Origin: an uncultured bacterium
Lineage (GTDB): Bacteria > Planctomycetota > GCA-002687715
NCBI GenBank assembly: GCA_902826835.1
Contig: CADEGH010000040.1
Coordinates: 1-43,870, forward strand
Length of the DNA: 43,870 bases
Reading direction: 5' to 3'
Under the pieces are notes generated by a model. That model searched no databases. It was given only the letters and a program-made list of their open reading frames with translations, and was not told where the DNA came from. A program made the position numbers and the translations under genes. Below are positions 1-7,826 of this stretch, in pieces (positions within the stretch are counted from its first letter, which is position 1; the number at the start of each line of letters is the position of its first letter).

Positions 1-57
1 GAAGGAGAGGTCCCCGTTGCACTGCGCGGGCTTGCGCACCGCTTTTCCGCGCTTTAG
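1..57 (+). CDS. possible 3' end of an upstream gene (partial)
   Basis: Frame 1 stays open from the window edge to a TAG at 55-57 and would encode an 18-residue tail ending HRFSAL. It would meet the minus-strand beta-lactamase-fold gene tail to tail, with a 4-bp stop-codon overlap. Nothing in so short a piece identifies a family, and an open frame of this length can occur by chance. It is listed only because the geometry is plausible. Confidence 0.25.
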   Translation, partial: EGEVPVALRGLAHRFSAL

Positions 58-917
58 AGAAACCGTCGACAGACGTATCCGGCGTTCGATTTCTCCCACG
101 ACTGGTCCTCCTGATTCTTGGTGATCACGCAGAAGACGTAGTCCCCCTTGGGTGCATGCACGAGGAGCACCTCCGAGCGGGAGCGGTTGACGGCGCCCTG
201 CTTGCTCGCGACCTGCACTGACGGCGGAATGGAGGACACCGCTTCTTCGTCCCAGTAGGTCTTGCACAGGAAGCGGTGCATGCGCTCGCAGGAGGATTTT
301 GCCCCGAAGCGGCCTTCGCGAATGCCAACGAGGAGTTCGGCCATCTCGCGCGGCGTGGTTTGTCCCCAGCCGTAGGCCTCGCGGTCTTTTTCGCGCCCGG
401 GGGTCCTCGAATTGACGCGGGTCGACCCGAAACCGTGCGCCTCGAGCCAAGCGTTGATGGCGGTGCCGGTTCCCGCGAGCTCTTGCAGCCACAGACTCGC
501 GGTGTTGTCGCTGAAGGCGAGCATTAGGAAACACAGTTTGGTGAGGGCAATTTTCTCGCCGTCTTTGAATGAGCCGAGGAGGTCTTCGCCCGCGTACTTG
601 CGCTTCTCCTCGTAGACCAACTTGGCGCCTTCGTCGAGCTCCTTCTTGTCGATCTTGTCGTAGATGCCGAGCAGAATCGGGACTTTGATCAGGCTCGCGG
701 TCGGGAAGAGCTCGTCCGCCCGAATCGACGCGCCGCGACCCGTGGGCAAGTGCCGCACGTAAACCCCCACGTCGCCGCGGAAATCCTTGATGAGCGCAGC
801 GAGCTTCGCCTGCAACGCCTCATCCACGGTGGGGGAGGGGAGCGGGGGCTTCGGATCGACGCCCTGAGCCGAACAAAACGCCGCGAGCATGAACACTGCG
901 CCGAGGATGCGCGCCAT
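54..917 (-). CDS. exported serine beta-lactamase-fold hydrolase (class A-like)
   Basis: This 287-residue protein has an N-terminal signal peptide (MARILGAVFMLAAFCSAQG), so it acts outside the cytoplasm. It shows the serine penicillin-recognising layout: an SxxK motif (S-L-I-K in FPTASLIKVP), an SDN motif (FSDNTAS) and a KQG triad (SKQGAV) in place of KTG. The omega-loop stretch after NSRTPGREKD lacks the ExxLN motif that carries the deacylating glutamate of class A beta-lactamases. It may therefore be a peptidoglycan-directed or other acyl-serine hydrolase, or a poor lactamase, rather than a resistance enzyme. The start at 917 follows a GTGAGG Shine-Dalgarno and gives the signal peptide; the frame continues far upstream, but that part is antisense to the permease gene. 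It lies 8 bp downstream of the permease gene and is probably co-transcribed with it. Substrate unknown. Confidence 0.85.
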   Translation of the reverse strand: MARILGAVFMLAAFCSAQGVDPKPPLPSPTVDEALQAKLAALIKDFRGDVGVYVRHLPTGRGASIRADELFPTASLIKVPILLGIYDKIDKKELDEGAKLVYEEKRKYAGEDLLGSFKDGEKIALTKLCFLMLAFSDNTASLWLQELAGTGTAINAWLEAHGFGSTRVNSRTPGREKDREAYGWGQTTPREMAELLVGIREGRFGAKSSCERMHRFLCKTYWDEEAVSSIPPSVQVASKQGAVNRSRSEVLLVHAPKGDYVFCVITKNQEDQSWEKSNAGYVCRRFL

Positions 918-925
918 GAATGACC

Positions 926-1915
926 TCACTTCCGCTGGGAGCGATCGAGGGCGACCGCGAACACGATGAGGGCTCCGATCACGATTTTCTGGGTCGCGTC
1001 GTGCACTTCGGCGTAGACACAACCGCTGCGCAAGACCGTCATCATCACCGCGCCGACCAGGCATCCGAGGATGCTCCCGCGTCCGCCTCGAAGACTCGCT
1101 CCGCCGATGACCGAAGCCGCCACCACTTCGAGTTCGAGACCGAGGCCACTCGAGGGATTGCCTTGGCCGTTCAGCACACTGAATTCGAAGAGGCCCGCCA
1201 ACCCCATCAGGAGCCCGGCGATCGCGTAGGCGCTCGTCTGCACGAGGCCGACGCGGATGCCGGCGAGCCGAGCGGCTTCGGAGTTGGACCCGATCGCGAA
1301 GAGGGCGCGGCCGAAAACGGTGAACCGGAGGAGCCCCGCGAATCCGAGTCCGAGCGCGATCACGATCCACACTCCGGACGGCAGAAACTGGAGACTGCCC
1401 GGCGCCGGCGGGTCGAGCAGACCCGTGAGCCACTCGGGAGCGGCGGCCGAAATCTTGCTTTGTCGGGCGATCAGCTCCGCGGCGCCGCGGAACACCAGCA
1501 TCGTGCCGAGAGTGACGATGAAGGGCGCGAGGCGCAGGCGGGTGACGAGCACGCCGTTCATCACCCCGGCGAGGAGGCCGACCAGGAGAGCGGCGAGGGT
1601 GGCGAGCCCGGCACTCCATCCCCATTCCGGCGTCAGCAGCCGGGCGAGCGTGACGGAGGTGAGGGCCAAGAGGGCACCGACCGCCAGGTCGATCCCGCCG
1701 CCGATGATCACGAGCGTCATTCCGATCGCGGCAAGCCCGACGATCGCGGCCTGTTTTGCGATCAGCGCCCCGCGGTAGGCGGAGAGGAAGGGCGTGTCCG
1801 GCTTGACCACCCAGCCGTAAACGGAGAAACCGAGCAGGACGAGCCCGAGACCGAGCCAGGGCCCGAGGCGCGCAATCCGGGTGAGCGGCGAGATTCTCGA
1901 GTGCACCTCCGCCAT
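926..1915 (-). CDS. sugar ABC transporter permease, RbsC family
   Basis: This 329-residue integral membrane protein of the BPD_transp_2/RbsC family would form the inner-membrane channel of a ribose/autoinducer-2-type importer. About nine hydrophobic segments run along its length. The conserved block GMTLVIIGGGIDLAVGALLAL (residues ~66-86), the loop LRLAPFIVTLGTM and the AARLAGIRV coupling segment are typical of the family. The length matches usual RbsC proteins (~320-330). The start lies 1 bp after the stop of the binding-protein gene, so the two are translationally coupled. The ATPase subunit (RbsA-like) that normally accompanies them is absent from the three genes seen; it may lie before the window or elsewhere. 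Substrate cannot be assigned from sequence. Confidence 0.93.
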   Translation of the reverse strand: MAEVHSRISPLTRIARLGPWLGLGLVLLGFSVYGWVVKPDTPFLSAYRGALIAKQAAIVGLAAIGMTLVIIGGGIDLAVGALLALTSVTLARLLTPEWGWSAGLATLAALLVGLLAGVMNGVLVTRLRLAPFIVTLGTMLVFRGAAELIARQSKISAAAPEWLTGLLDPPAPGSLQFLPSGVWIVIALGLGFAGLLRFTVFGRALFAIGSNSEAARLAGIRVGLVQTSAYAIAGLLMGLAGLFEFSVLNGQGNPSSGLGLELEVVAASVIGGASLRGGRGSILGCLVGAVMMTVLRSGCVYAEVHDATQKIVIGALIVFAVALDRSQRK

Positions 1916-1916
1916 G

Positions 1917-2900
1917 TCATTGCGGGCCCAAGGGGTTGAGCAGCGCCGCGTGTTCGGGGGTGGTCATCGATTCCTTCGTGATCACCGCCTCGGCGGTCTC
2001 GATGCGTTTGCTGACGGTCTTGCCAGCGAGCGCCTGCGCCAGGGCTCGCACCGACTCGCGCCCCATGCCCACCGGATCCTGCACCACGAGGGCGTGAATG
2101 ACCCCGTCCTTCAGCCCCTGCACGAGATTTGCGCTGGAATCGAAGCCCACGAACTGAACCTTGCCGGCCAACCCGCGCGGATCCCGTCTCAGGGCGGTGA
2201 GCATGCCGGAGGCGGTGGACTCGTTCGAGCAGAAAATCCCGCCGAGCCCCTCGCCGAAGTTCGAAAGCAGGTTCTCCGCCACGTCGATCGCGGCCCGCTC
2301 GTCGGCGCCCGCGAAGCGATCCGAACTTGCGACGAGGATTCCCGGGTGCTTCTTGATCTCCTCCAGAAAACCCTCTTCGCGGGCGATCGTGCTTTCGGAA
2401 CCCTGCACATAGCGCAGCACCAAGACGCGGCCTTGCCCGCCCATCGCCTTGGCGAGTGCGGCGGCGGCGCGGGCGCCCCCGGTGCGGTTGTTCGTAGCGA
2501 CATAGCTGACGATCGGCGCATCCGCCGAGGCTAGCCCCGAGTCGAAGATGAGGACCGGCACTCCGGCTTGCACTGCGCTGCGCACCGGCTTCTCCAGCGC
2601 CTTGGCATCCAGCGGCGCGAGGGCGATCCCGTCGATTTTCTCGGCGAGGAACCCCTCGACGACGCCGATCTGCGCCGGCGCGTCCCCCTCACCCGGCGGC
2701 CCCTTCCAAATCACCTCGACCTCGGGGAGTTCCTGGTCGGCCTGCTTCGCGCCCTTTTCGACCGCCTTCCAAAACTCGTGATTGGTGCCCTTGGGGATCA
2801 TCGCGATGCGCTTCGGGCGGCCGGATTGGTCGGAGCCTCCGCAGCCAAAAAGCAGCCCGAGGGCCGCCACTCCGAAACCGAGCCGAGCGAGGACGCGCAT
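1917..2900 (-). CDS. sugar-binding lipoprotein of ABC importer, RbsB family
   Basis: This 327-residue periplasmic-binding protein (Peripla_BP_4/RbsB type) begins with a lipoprotein signal peptide: the lipobox LLFGC puts the acylated Cys near residue 20. It continues with the two-lobed core, recognisable in IAMIPKGTNHEFWKAVEKGA, IDGIALAPLDAKAL, VPVLIFDSG, GIFCSNESTASG and VGFDSS. It would capture a sugar or related small molecule and hand it to the permease encoded 1 bp downstream. The start at 2900 is chosen because AGGAG lies 9 bases upstream and the frame before it has no coding character. It heads a three-gene minus-strand unit (binding protein, permease, beta-lactamase-fold protein). Its promoter should lie in the 84-bp divergent gap to the redoxin gene. 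Confidence 0.93.
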   Translation of the reverse strand: MRVLARLGFGVAALGLLFGCGGSDQSGRPKRIAMIPKGTNHEFWKAVEKGAKQADQELPEVEVIWKGPPGEGDAPAQIGVVEGFLAEKIDGIALAPLDAKALEKPVRSAVQAGVPVLIFDSGLASADAPIVSYVATNNRTGGARAAAALAKAMGGQGRVLVLRYVQGSESTIAREEGFLEEIKKHPGILVASSDRFAGADERAAIDVAENLLSNFGEGLGGIFCSNESTASGMLTALRRDPRGLAGKVQFVGFDSSANLVQGLKDGVIHALVVQDPVGMGRESVRALAQALAGKTVSKRIETAEAVITKESMTTPEHAALLNPLGPQ

Positions 2901-2984
2901 CGAGGGTTCTCCTGAGGGCTCGGATCGTAGCCGCTTCCGCGAGGGGCGCAGAGTGTCCCCCTCCGAGGATAGACTGGGGAGCCG

Positions 2985-4838
2985 ATGGCCCGTCGCCCGA
3001 CTCATCTCCAAAGCTCGCCAATTCCGGTCCGACGATCGCCCGGCGTGCAGCGGACTGTCCGCGGGTTGGTGCTGGGGTTGTTTGGGCTGTGGTGGGGTGC
3101 GTCCGCGCTGGCGCAAGCGCCGCTTTCGGACGGCCCGATTCGGGTCGGCGAGCGCTGCCCCGACGTCCGCCTCGCCGATCTGGAGGGTCGGCCGTGGCCG
3201 CCACCGACTTCGGCGCCGCCCAAGCTCCTTTACCTCGTTTGGTTTTCGACCGGCTGCCCGGCCACCACCGCCGCGCTGGCCGAGTTGAAGGCCATTGCGG
3301 CCTGGGCACAAAGTCATTCCGTCGCGTGGGCGCTGGTCAACGGCCACGGCGAGGACCCAGACGACATCCGCACCTGGGCCAAAGAACGTGAGTTCGATCT
3401 CACGCACATCGCCATCGACGAAGACGCCGCGTTTGGCCGAGCGATGGGCGTGGTCAAAGTCCCGACTGGCATCGTGATCGACGAGCAGCGTCGCCTTCGT
3501 TATCGCGGGCGGGTCTTCGAGCGCTTCGTCACGCGGGAGCTGCGCACCGCCGAGGCGGGTCGACGCGACCTCGCTTTGGCGCTCGAAGAAGTTCTCGGTG
3601 GGAAGCCTGTCGAACAGCCTGAGGTCCCGGGCGCGGGCTGCGTGCTGCCGGCGGCCCGCCAAATCGAGCCGCCGTCCGAATTCGATTTCGCACGCGACGT
3701 ACAGCCGCTCCTCGCCAAGCACTGCACCGAATGCCATCGGGTGGGCGGGGCCGCGCCGATGTCCCTGGAGACGCCGCGCAAGGCGAGGGCCTTTGCTTCC
3801 GACATCGCCGAAGTGGTGGCGAGCCACATGATGCCCCCGTGGCCCGAGGACGGAGACGGGCTCGGTTTCGTCGGGGATCGCCGGATGCCAATCCCCGAGC
3901 AGCAGGCGATCCTGCGATGGGCGCGGGCCGGCGGCCCGATCGGGACCGCGCCGGAGCCGACCGGTTCGGAAGTCCCGATGGCGGCAGACCCACCATCCGC
4001 CGCGACCCGGCTGAGCTTCGGCGCCTTCGAGGTGCCCCGGCACGGGGACGACCTCATGTTCTTGCGTGCCGCCGCGCTCCCTTCGGGCCTGGGCTCCTCC
4101 TTGAGAGGGGCCACCTTCGAGTTCTCGGACCGCTCGGTGGTCGCCGAACTGATCCTGACGATGGTTCCCAAAGCGAAGTTGCCAAGCACGGCGCTGGGCG
4201 AAGCCGACTTCTGGAACTTACTTCTCCGCGGGGACGCCCAATGGGTGGCCGCTTATGCCCCTCAGGCGGTCCACTCCCTGCCGGCCCCCGCCGCGAGTTT
4301 TGCCGTCGCCCCGGACTCCGAGTGGCTCCTCGGTCTTCGAGTGCGCCCGAACGGAGTGCGGACGCAACTCGAGGTGGCCATTGCAATCCACCCGGCGGAG
4401 GCGTCAGCCTCGTTCCGAGTCCGTTCGTCCGCGGTCGAGCTCAGCGACTTCGAAGTGCCCGCGAACCATCCCCGCCACATCGTCCGCCGGGAGGTCGTGC
4501 TGCCCGCCGCCGCCGAACTCCATGCGATCTACCCGGTCGGTTCGCCGCTGGTGCGTCTGCTTGAGCTCAAATCCTTCCTGCCCAGCGCGAGCGTCCATGT
4601 CGTCTACCGCAATCCGCACTGGAATCCGTTTTGGCGCGGCCCGCTCACGCTCGAAAGTCCGCGGTCCTTTCCCACCGGGACCCGCTTCCGCCTGACCGCC
4701 CTGTTCGACAACTCCACCGCCAATCCCCGCAATCCCAAGCGTCCCCCGCTGGTCCTGCGGTCGCGCACCGGCGACCCCCTGACGCGGGCCGCCGTCCTTT
4801 TGCAGTGGATCGAAACCGCGGATTCTCCGCAAAAATGA
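2985..4838 (+). CDS. redoxin-cytochrome c-Cu monooxygenase-like fusion with degenerate copper site
   Basis: This 617-residue exported protein has a long hydrophobic leader (residues ~26-44, ending ASALAQA). Three modules follow. A thioredoxin-fold redoxin/AhpC-TSA domain (~52-205) has a single Cys at FSTGCPATT. A cytochrome c-like segment carries one haem motif, CTECH (247-251), with MMPPWP as the likely distal-ligand region. The C-terminal region resembles the PHM/dopamine beta-monooxygenase-type domain found in related fusions of Planctomycetes and Acidobacteria, including the family's ending FDNSTANPRNPKRPP. In those relatives copper is bound by His motifs of the type PHMHLxG and VHYTPNG; here the matching stretches read IYPVGSPLVR and LRVRPNGV, so the ligands appear lost. 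The start at 2985 has GGGGAG just upstream; GTG at 3045 would give a more standard signal peptide. Function unknown. Confidence 0.82.
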   Translation: MARRPTHLQSSPIPVRRSPGVQRTVRGLVLGLFGLWWGASALAQAPLSDGPIRVGERCPDVRLADLEGRPWPPPTSAPPKLLYLVWFSTGCPATTAALAELKAIAAWAQSHSVAWALVNGHGEDPDDIRTWAKEREFDLTHIAIDEDAAFGRAMGVVKVPTGIVIDEQRRLRYRGRVFERFVTRELRTAEAGRRDLALALEEVLGGKPVEQPEVPGAGCVLPAARQIEPPSEFDFARDVQPLLAKHCTECHRVGGAAPMSLETPRKARAFASDIAEVVASHMMPPWPEDGDGLGFVGDRRMPIPEQQAILRWARAGGPIGTAPEPTGSEVPMAADPPSAATRLSFGAFEVPRHGDDLMFLRAAALPSGLGSSLRGATFEFSDRSVVAELILTMVPKAKLPSTALGEADFWNLLLRGDAQWVAAYAPQAVHSLPAPAASFAVAPDSEWLLGLRVRPNGVRTQLEVAIAIHPAEASASFRVRSSAVELSDFEVPANHPRHIVRREVVLPAAAELHAIYPVGSPLVRLLELKSFLPSASVHVVYRNPHWNPFWRGPLTLESPRSFPTGTRFRLTALFDNSTANPRNPKRPPLVLRSRTGDPLTRAAVLLQWIETADSPQK

Positions 4839-4983
4839 GTGGGGTTCGGCCGAGGCCGGGCCCCGGGATTCACCCGAATTCATGGAATTTTCGCGCCCAA
4901 GAAGTTGGCCTCGGGCCGAATGCCGAGGCGAAAATGGCGGACGCTCCCGCTCTGGTTCGATCCCATTCCCACCGAGACTCGTT

Positions 4984-6519
4984 ATGGCCAAGACCCTCGG
5001 GGTGGCAATTCTCTGTGCGCTGGCTCTGAGAGCTCAGGAGCCCGCCCGATCGCTCCCGGACGACGCCGTGATTTTCCTGGAGCTCCAGGACGGTCCGGCG
5101 CTCCTGAGGGAGGCTCAGGCAGCACCTGCCCTCCAGCCGCTCTGGCCGCTGATCCCCGCTCCGGCCCGCAAGTTGGTCGCAGCCCTCGGAGAGTTGTCGG
5201 TCGAGCACATTGCCTTGGGAGTTCGCCCAGGGGGGGTGTTCCGCCCGCTGCGCTGGACGGCGGTGGTGAAGACGCAGGATCACCGCGGACTGCTGACCCA
5301 GTTGCGAAGCCATCTCCCCGGGACCATCTTCAGTCGCCCCGAGGGAGAGTGGGTGGTTCTCGGCAACCACGAAGAAGCCATCGAACGGCCCGAGTCCGGG
5401 GCCTCGCTGGCCGATGTCCCGTCGTTTTCCACGTATCGAACCAAGCACACCCGACCCCGGCTGGGCTTTCACGTCGATCTCGAAAAACTGCTGGTGTTCC
5501 GGGGGGCCGTGGGCAAGGCCGACGACTTGGGAGCGGAGTTCTTCTTCGGCCACCTGCTCAAGACGGCGGCCCGCGCGGACTGGGTCAGCGGCGCTTTGAC
5601 CCTCGACTCCGAGTGGCGACTCGCGATGATGGCGCCCGGAACGGACCTTCCGGACACCCACGCCTTCCTTCGGGCCGCGAAGAGTGCGCCTCCGCTCTTG
5701 GTCTTGCCCAATGCCCTGGCGCGCCTCAGCCTGACCCGGAACGCGCAGCTTTTTTGGGCCGCGCGGGAGCAGTTGGCGAAACCCGCCGAGCGGGAGGCGC
5801 TCGCCCGATTTCAGGGGCAAGCCGAGACGATTCTCGGCGAGCTCGCGTACGACGACCTCTTGGCCGCACTCGGTCCAACCCTCGACCTCTACGCCCTGTC
5901 TCCTTCGATCGAGTCCAAAGCCGATCCGCTCTTCCCGGCAGTGGCGATCGTCATCCCTCTTCTCGATTCCGGGCTCGAAGACGAGTTGATCCTCACCTTC
6001 CAGTCCATCATCGGCGTCGCCAACATCGAACGCGGCGGAATGGGTCAGCCGCGGTTCTTGCTCGAGAGCGCGGATCAAGACGGAGTGCGCATCCACGTCG
6101 CGCGGCACTTCGACCATCACCTGAACGGGCCTGGCGATCCACGCGGGCAATTGCAGATTGCGCTCGCGTGCACCGAGGGGCGGTTCATCCTCGGGTCGCA
6201 TCCCGATGTCGTCCGGGCGGTCGTGGTCGCAGCGCGAGCCGGCAGGACCGAGCCCCGCCGGACGGTCGACTCGTTGCAGATCGAACTCGGGCCGGCGCGC
6301 GCGCTGTTCCGGCGCAACCTCGAGTTTCTCGCGGCGCGGAACGCTCTCGAAGAGGGAAAGTCGCTCGACCGAGCGCGCACCGACTTGCAGTCGATCGTGG
6401 GATTGTTCGAGCCCTTCTCGCGGCTGAAGATGGCGATCGACCAACATTCCGGGCAGACTTCCGTGGAGGTCGTGCTCGTTCCGAATTCCGCCGCCGCGAC
6501 CGGAGTCGATGGGAAATGA
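4984..6519 (+). CDS. exported protein of unknown function (DUF3352-like architecture)
   Basis: This 511-residue protein has a short signal peptide (MAKTLGVAILCALALRAQE), so it is exported. The remainder is soluble and resembles long alpha/beta planctomycete proteins of the DUF3352 type, beginning with a phrase like LPDDAVIFLELQDGPALLREAQ. Other recognisable stretches are LGVRPGG and EGRFILGSHPDVVRAVV, typical of repeated 'is this element above threshold' folds without known catalysis. I see no catalytic motif. The ATG at 4984 is chosen because it gives the signal peptide; an ATG at 4882 in the same frame would add a basic, Pro-rich extension with no leader. Its stop overlaps the start of the DUF1800 gene (ATGA at 6516-6519), so the three genes 4984-9001 are probably one operon. 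Confidence 0.75.
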   Translation: MAKTLGVAILCALALRAQEPARSLPDDAVIFLELQDGPALLREAQAAPALQPLWPLIPAPARKLVAALGELSVEHIALGVRPGGVFRPLRWTAVVKTQDHRGLLTQLRSHLPGTIFSRPEGEWVVLGNHEEAIERPESGASLADVPSFSTYRTKHTRPRLGFHVDLEKLLVFRGAVGKADDLGAEFFFGHLLKTAARADWVSGALTLDSEWRLAMMAPGTDLPDTHAFLRAAKSAPPLLVLPNALARLSLTRNAQLFWAAREQLAKPAEREALARFQGQAETILGELAYDDLLAALGPTLDLYALSPSIESKADPLFPAVAIVIPLLDSGLEDELILTFQSIIGVANIERGGMGQPRFLLESADQDGVRIHVARHFDHHLNGPGDPRGQLQIALACTEGRFILGSHPDVVRAVVVAARAGRTEPRRTVDSLQIELGPARALFRRNLEFLAARNALEEGKSLDRARTDLQSIVGLFEPFSRLKMAIDQHSGQTSVEVVLVPNSAAATGVDGK

Positions 6520-7826
6520 GCTCGTCAGTCGGTGTCGTTTCCCGCACGCTGCCGCCGCTCTCCCGCGACCCGACTCGGGACGACGTCGATCATTTCCTCC
6601 GGCGCACCGCGTTCTTCCCGACTTTCGAGCTTAGGGAGCGCACCGAACGCGAGGGCCTCGCGGCGAGTGTCGACCGGCTACTCGGCGGTGCCGAACCCTC
6701 CGCACCGGAAGAGGCCACCGCCATCGGGGCATCTGTCCAAGCGAGCGAGGACGTGGAGGTCCTCGCGGCGGCATGGCTCCATCGCATCCTCGGCTCGCCG
6801 GAGCCGTTGCGGGAGCGTCTCACCCTCTTTTTTCACAACCGCTTCGTGAGTGCGCTGAGCAAAGTGCAGCGCGGGCGTTTCCTCGTCGAACAAATCGAAC
6901 TCTTGCGGCGGCTCGGCCCGGGGCCGTTCCTGCCATTGGTGCAGGCGATCACGCGTGATCCGGCGATGATCCGCTATCTCGATCTCGAACGTTCCACCAA
7001 AGCCAGTCCGAACGAGAATTTTGCACGCGAATTGCTCGAGCTGTTCACGATGGGGCCTGGGCACTACAGCGAGGCCGACATCCGGGAGGCGGCCCGCGCG
7101 CTCACCGGCTACCGCATCCGCCACGACCGCTTCGAGTTTTCGCCGGCGGCGCATGATGACGGATCGAAGACCTTCCTCGGCCGCCTGGGCGCGTGGAGTG
7201 GCGACGACATCGTGCGCCTGGCGGTGGAGCATCCCGGGACGGCCCGCCATCTCGGGCGTGCTCTGCTGCGACACTTTGTCACTGATGCACCCGGTGAACC
7301 CGAAATCGAGGCGGTGGGTCGGCTCATCGTCGCGCAGTCCGGGAACTTGCGCGCCGTGCTCCGGGAGCTCTTCACTTCCGATTTGTTTTTTGCATCCGCG
7401 CATCGCTTCGCGCTCACGCGGAGTCCGGTCGATCTCGTGGTGGCGGCGTCTTTGGCCCTCGGTCGAATCCTGCCACCTCTCGAGGGGGCGCGGCATCTGG
7501 TGGCGATGGGCCAGTCCCTCTTGGATGCCCCTTCCGTCAAGGGGTACGAAGGAGGCGCGGCTTGGCGGAGTCCGGCCTCGCTCCTCGCGCGGCGGTCCTA
7601 TCTCGCGAGCCTCGCGGAGCGCGGGCGCGAACCAGCGGGCGCGGCGGCCCCCGAGGTTTCCCGAGATCTCGAAGGCGTCACCGCGGCGGCCCAGGCGGTG
7701 TTGGGGCGCGTCCCGCCCCCCGACGAACTCGCGCTCCTTCTGCGCCTGGCGCGGAAGTCGAAGTCCGAAGCCACTTCCTCGGTCGTGGGTACGGTCCTCC
7801 TCCATCCCTGGTTCCAGGTGGCATGA
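6516..7826 (+). CDS. DUF1800 family protein
   Basis: This 436-residue member of the DUF1800 family is nearly always encoded next to a DUF1501 protein, as here. Diagnostic segments are DVDHFLRRTAFFPT near the N terminus, LTLFFHNRFVSA (residues ~105-116), the NENFARELLELFTMG block (~165-180), IREAARALTGYRI and KTFLGRLGAWSGDD. It is at the short end of the family's range. Its start overlaps the preceding stop (ATGA at 6516) and its own stop overlaps the DUF1501 start (ATGA at 7823-7826), so translation of all three genes is coupled. The frame is open for a further 559 codons upstream, but that stretch is a shadow of the preceding gene. The biochemical role of the family is not established; association with exported or surface proteins is inferred. 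Confidence 0.92.
   Translation: MSSSVGVVSRTLPPLSRDPTRDDVDHFLRRTAFFPTFELRERTEREGLAASVDRLLGGAEPSAPEEATAIGASVQASEDVEVLAAAWLHRILGSPEPLRERLTLFFHNRFVSALSKVQRGRFLVEQIELLRRLGPGPFLPLVQAITRDPAMIRYLDLERSTKASPNENFARELLELFTMGPGHYSEADIREAARALTGYRIRHDRFEFSPAAHDDGSKTFLGRLGAWSGDDIVRLAVEHPGTARHLGRALLRHFVTDAPGEPEIEAVGRLIVAQSGNLRAVLRELFTSDLFFASAHRFALTRSPVDLVVAASLALGRILPPLEGARHLVAMGQSLLDAPSVKGYEGGAAWRSPASLLARRSYLASLAERGREPAGAAAPEVSRDLEGVTAAAQAVLGRVPPPDELALLLRLARKSKSEATSSVVGTVLLHPWFQVA

Noticed and set aside
2901..4043. N-terminal extension of the sugar-binding lipoprotein frame
   Set aside because: Antisense to the redoxin gene; the lipoprotein leader and ribosome site fix the start at 2900.
4839..6515. Long N-terminal extension of the DUF1800 frame
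   Set aside because: It overlaps the exported-protein gene in another frame and is Arg/Pro-rich shadow sequence; the family starts at 6516.
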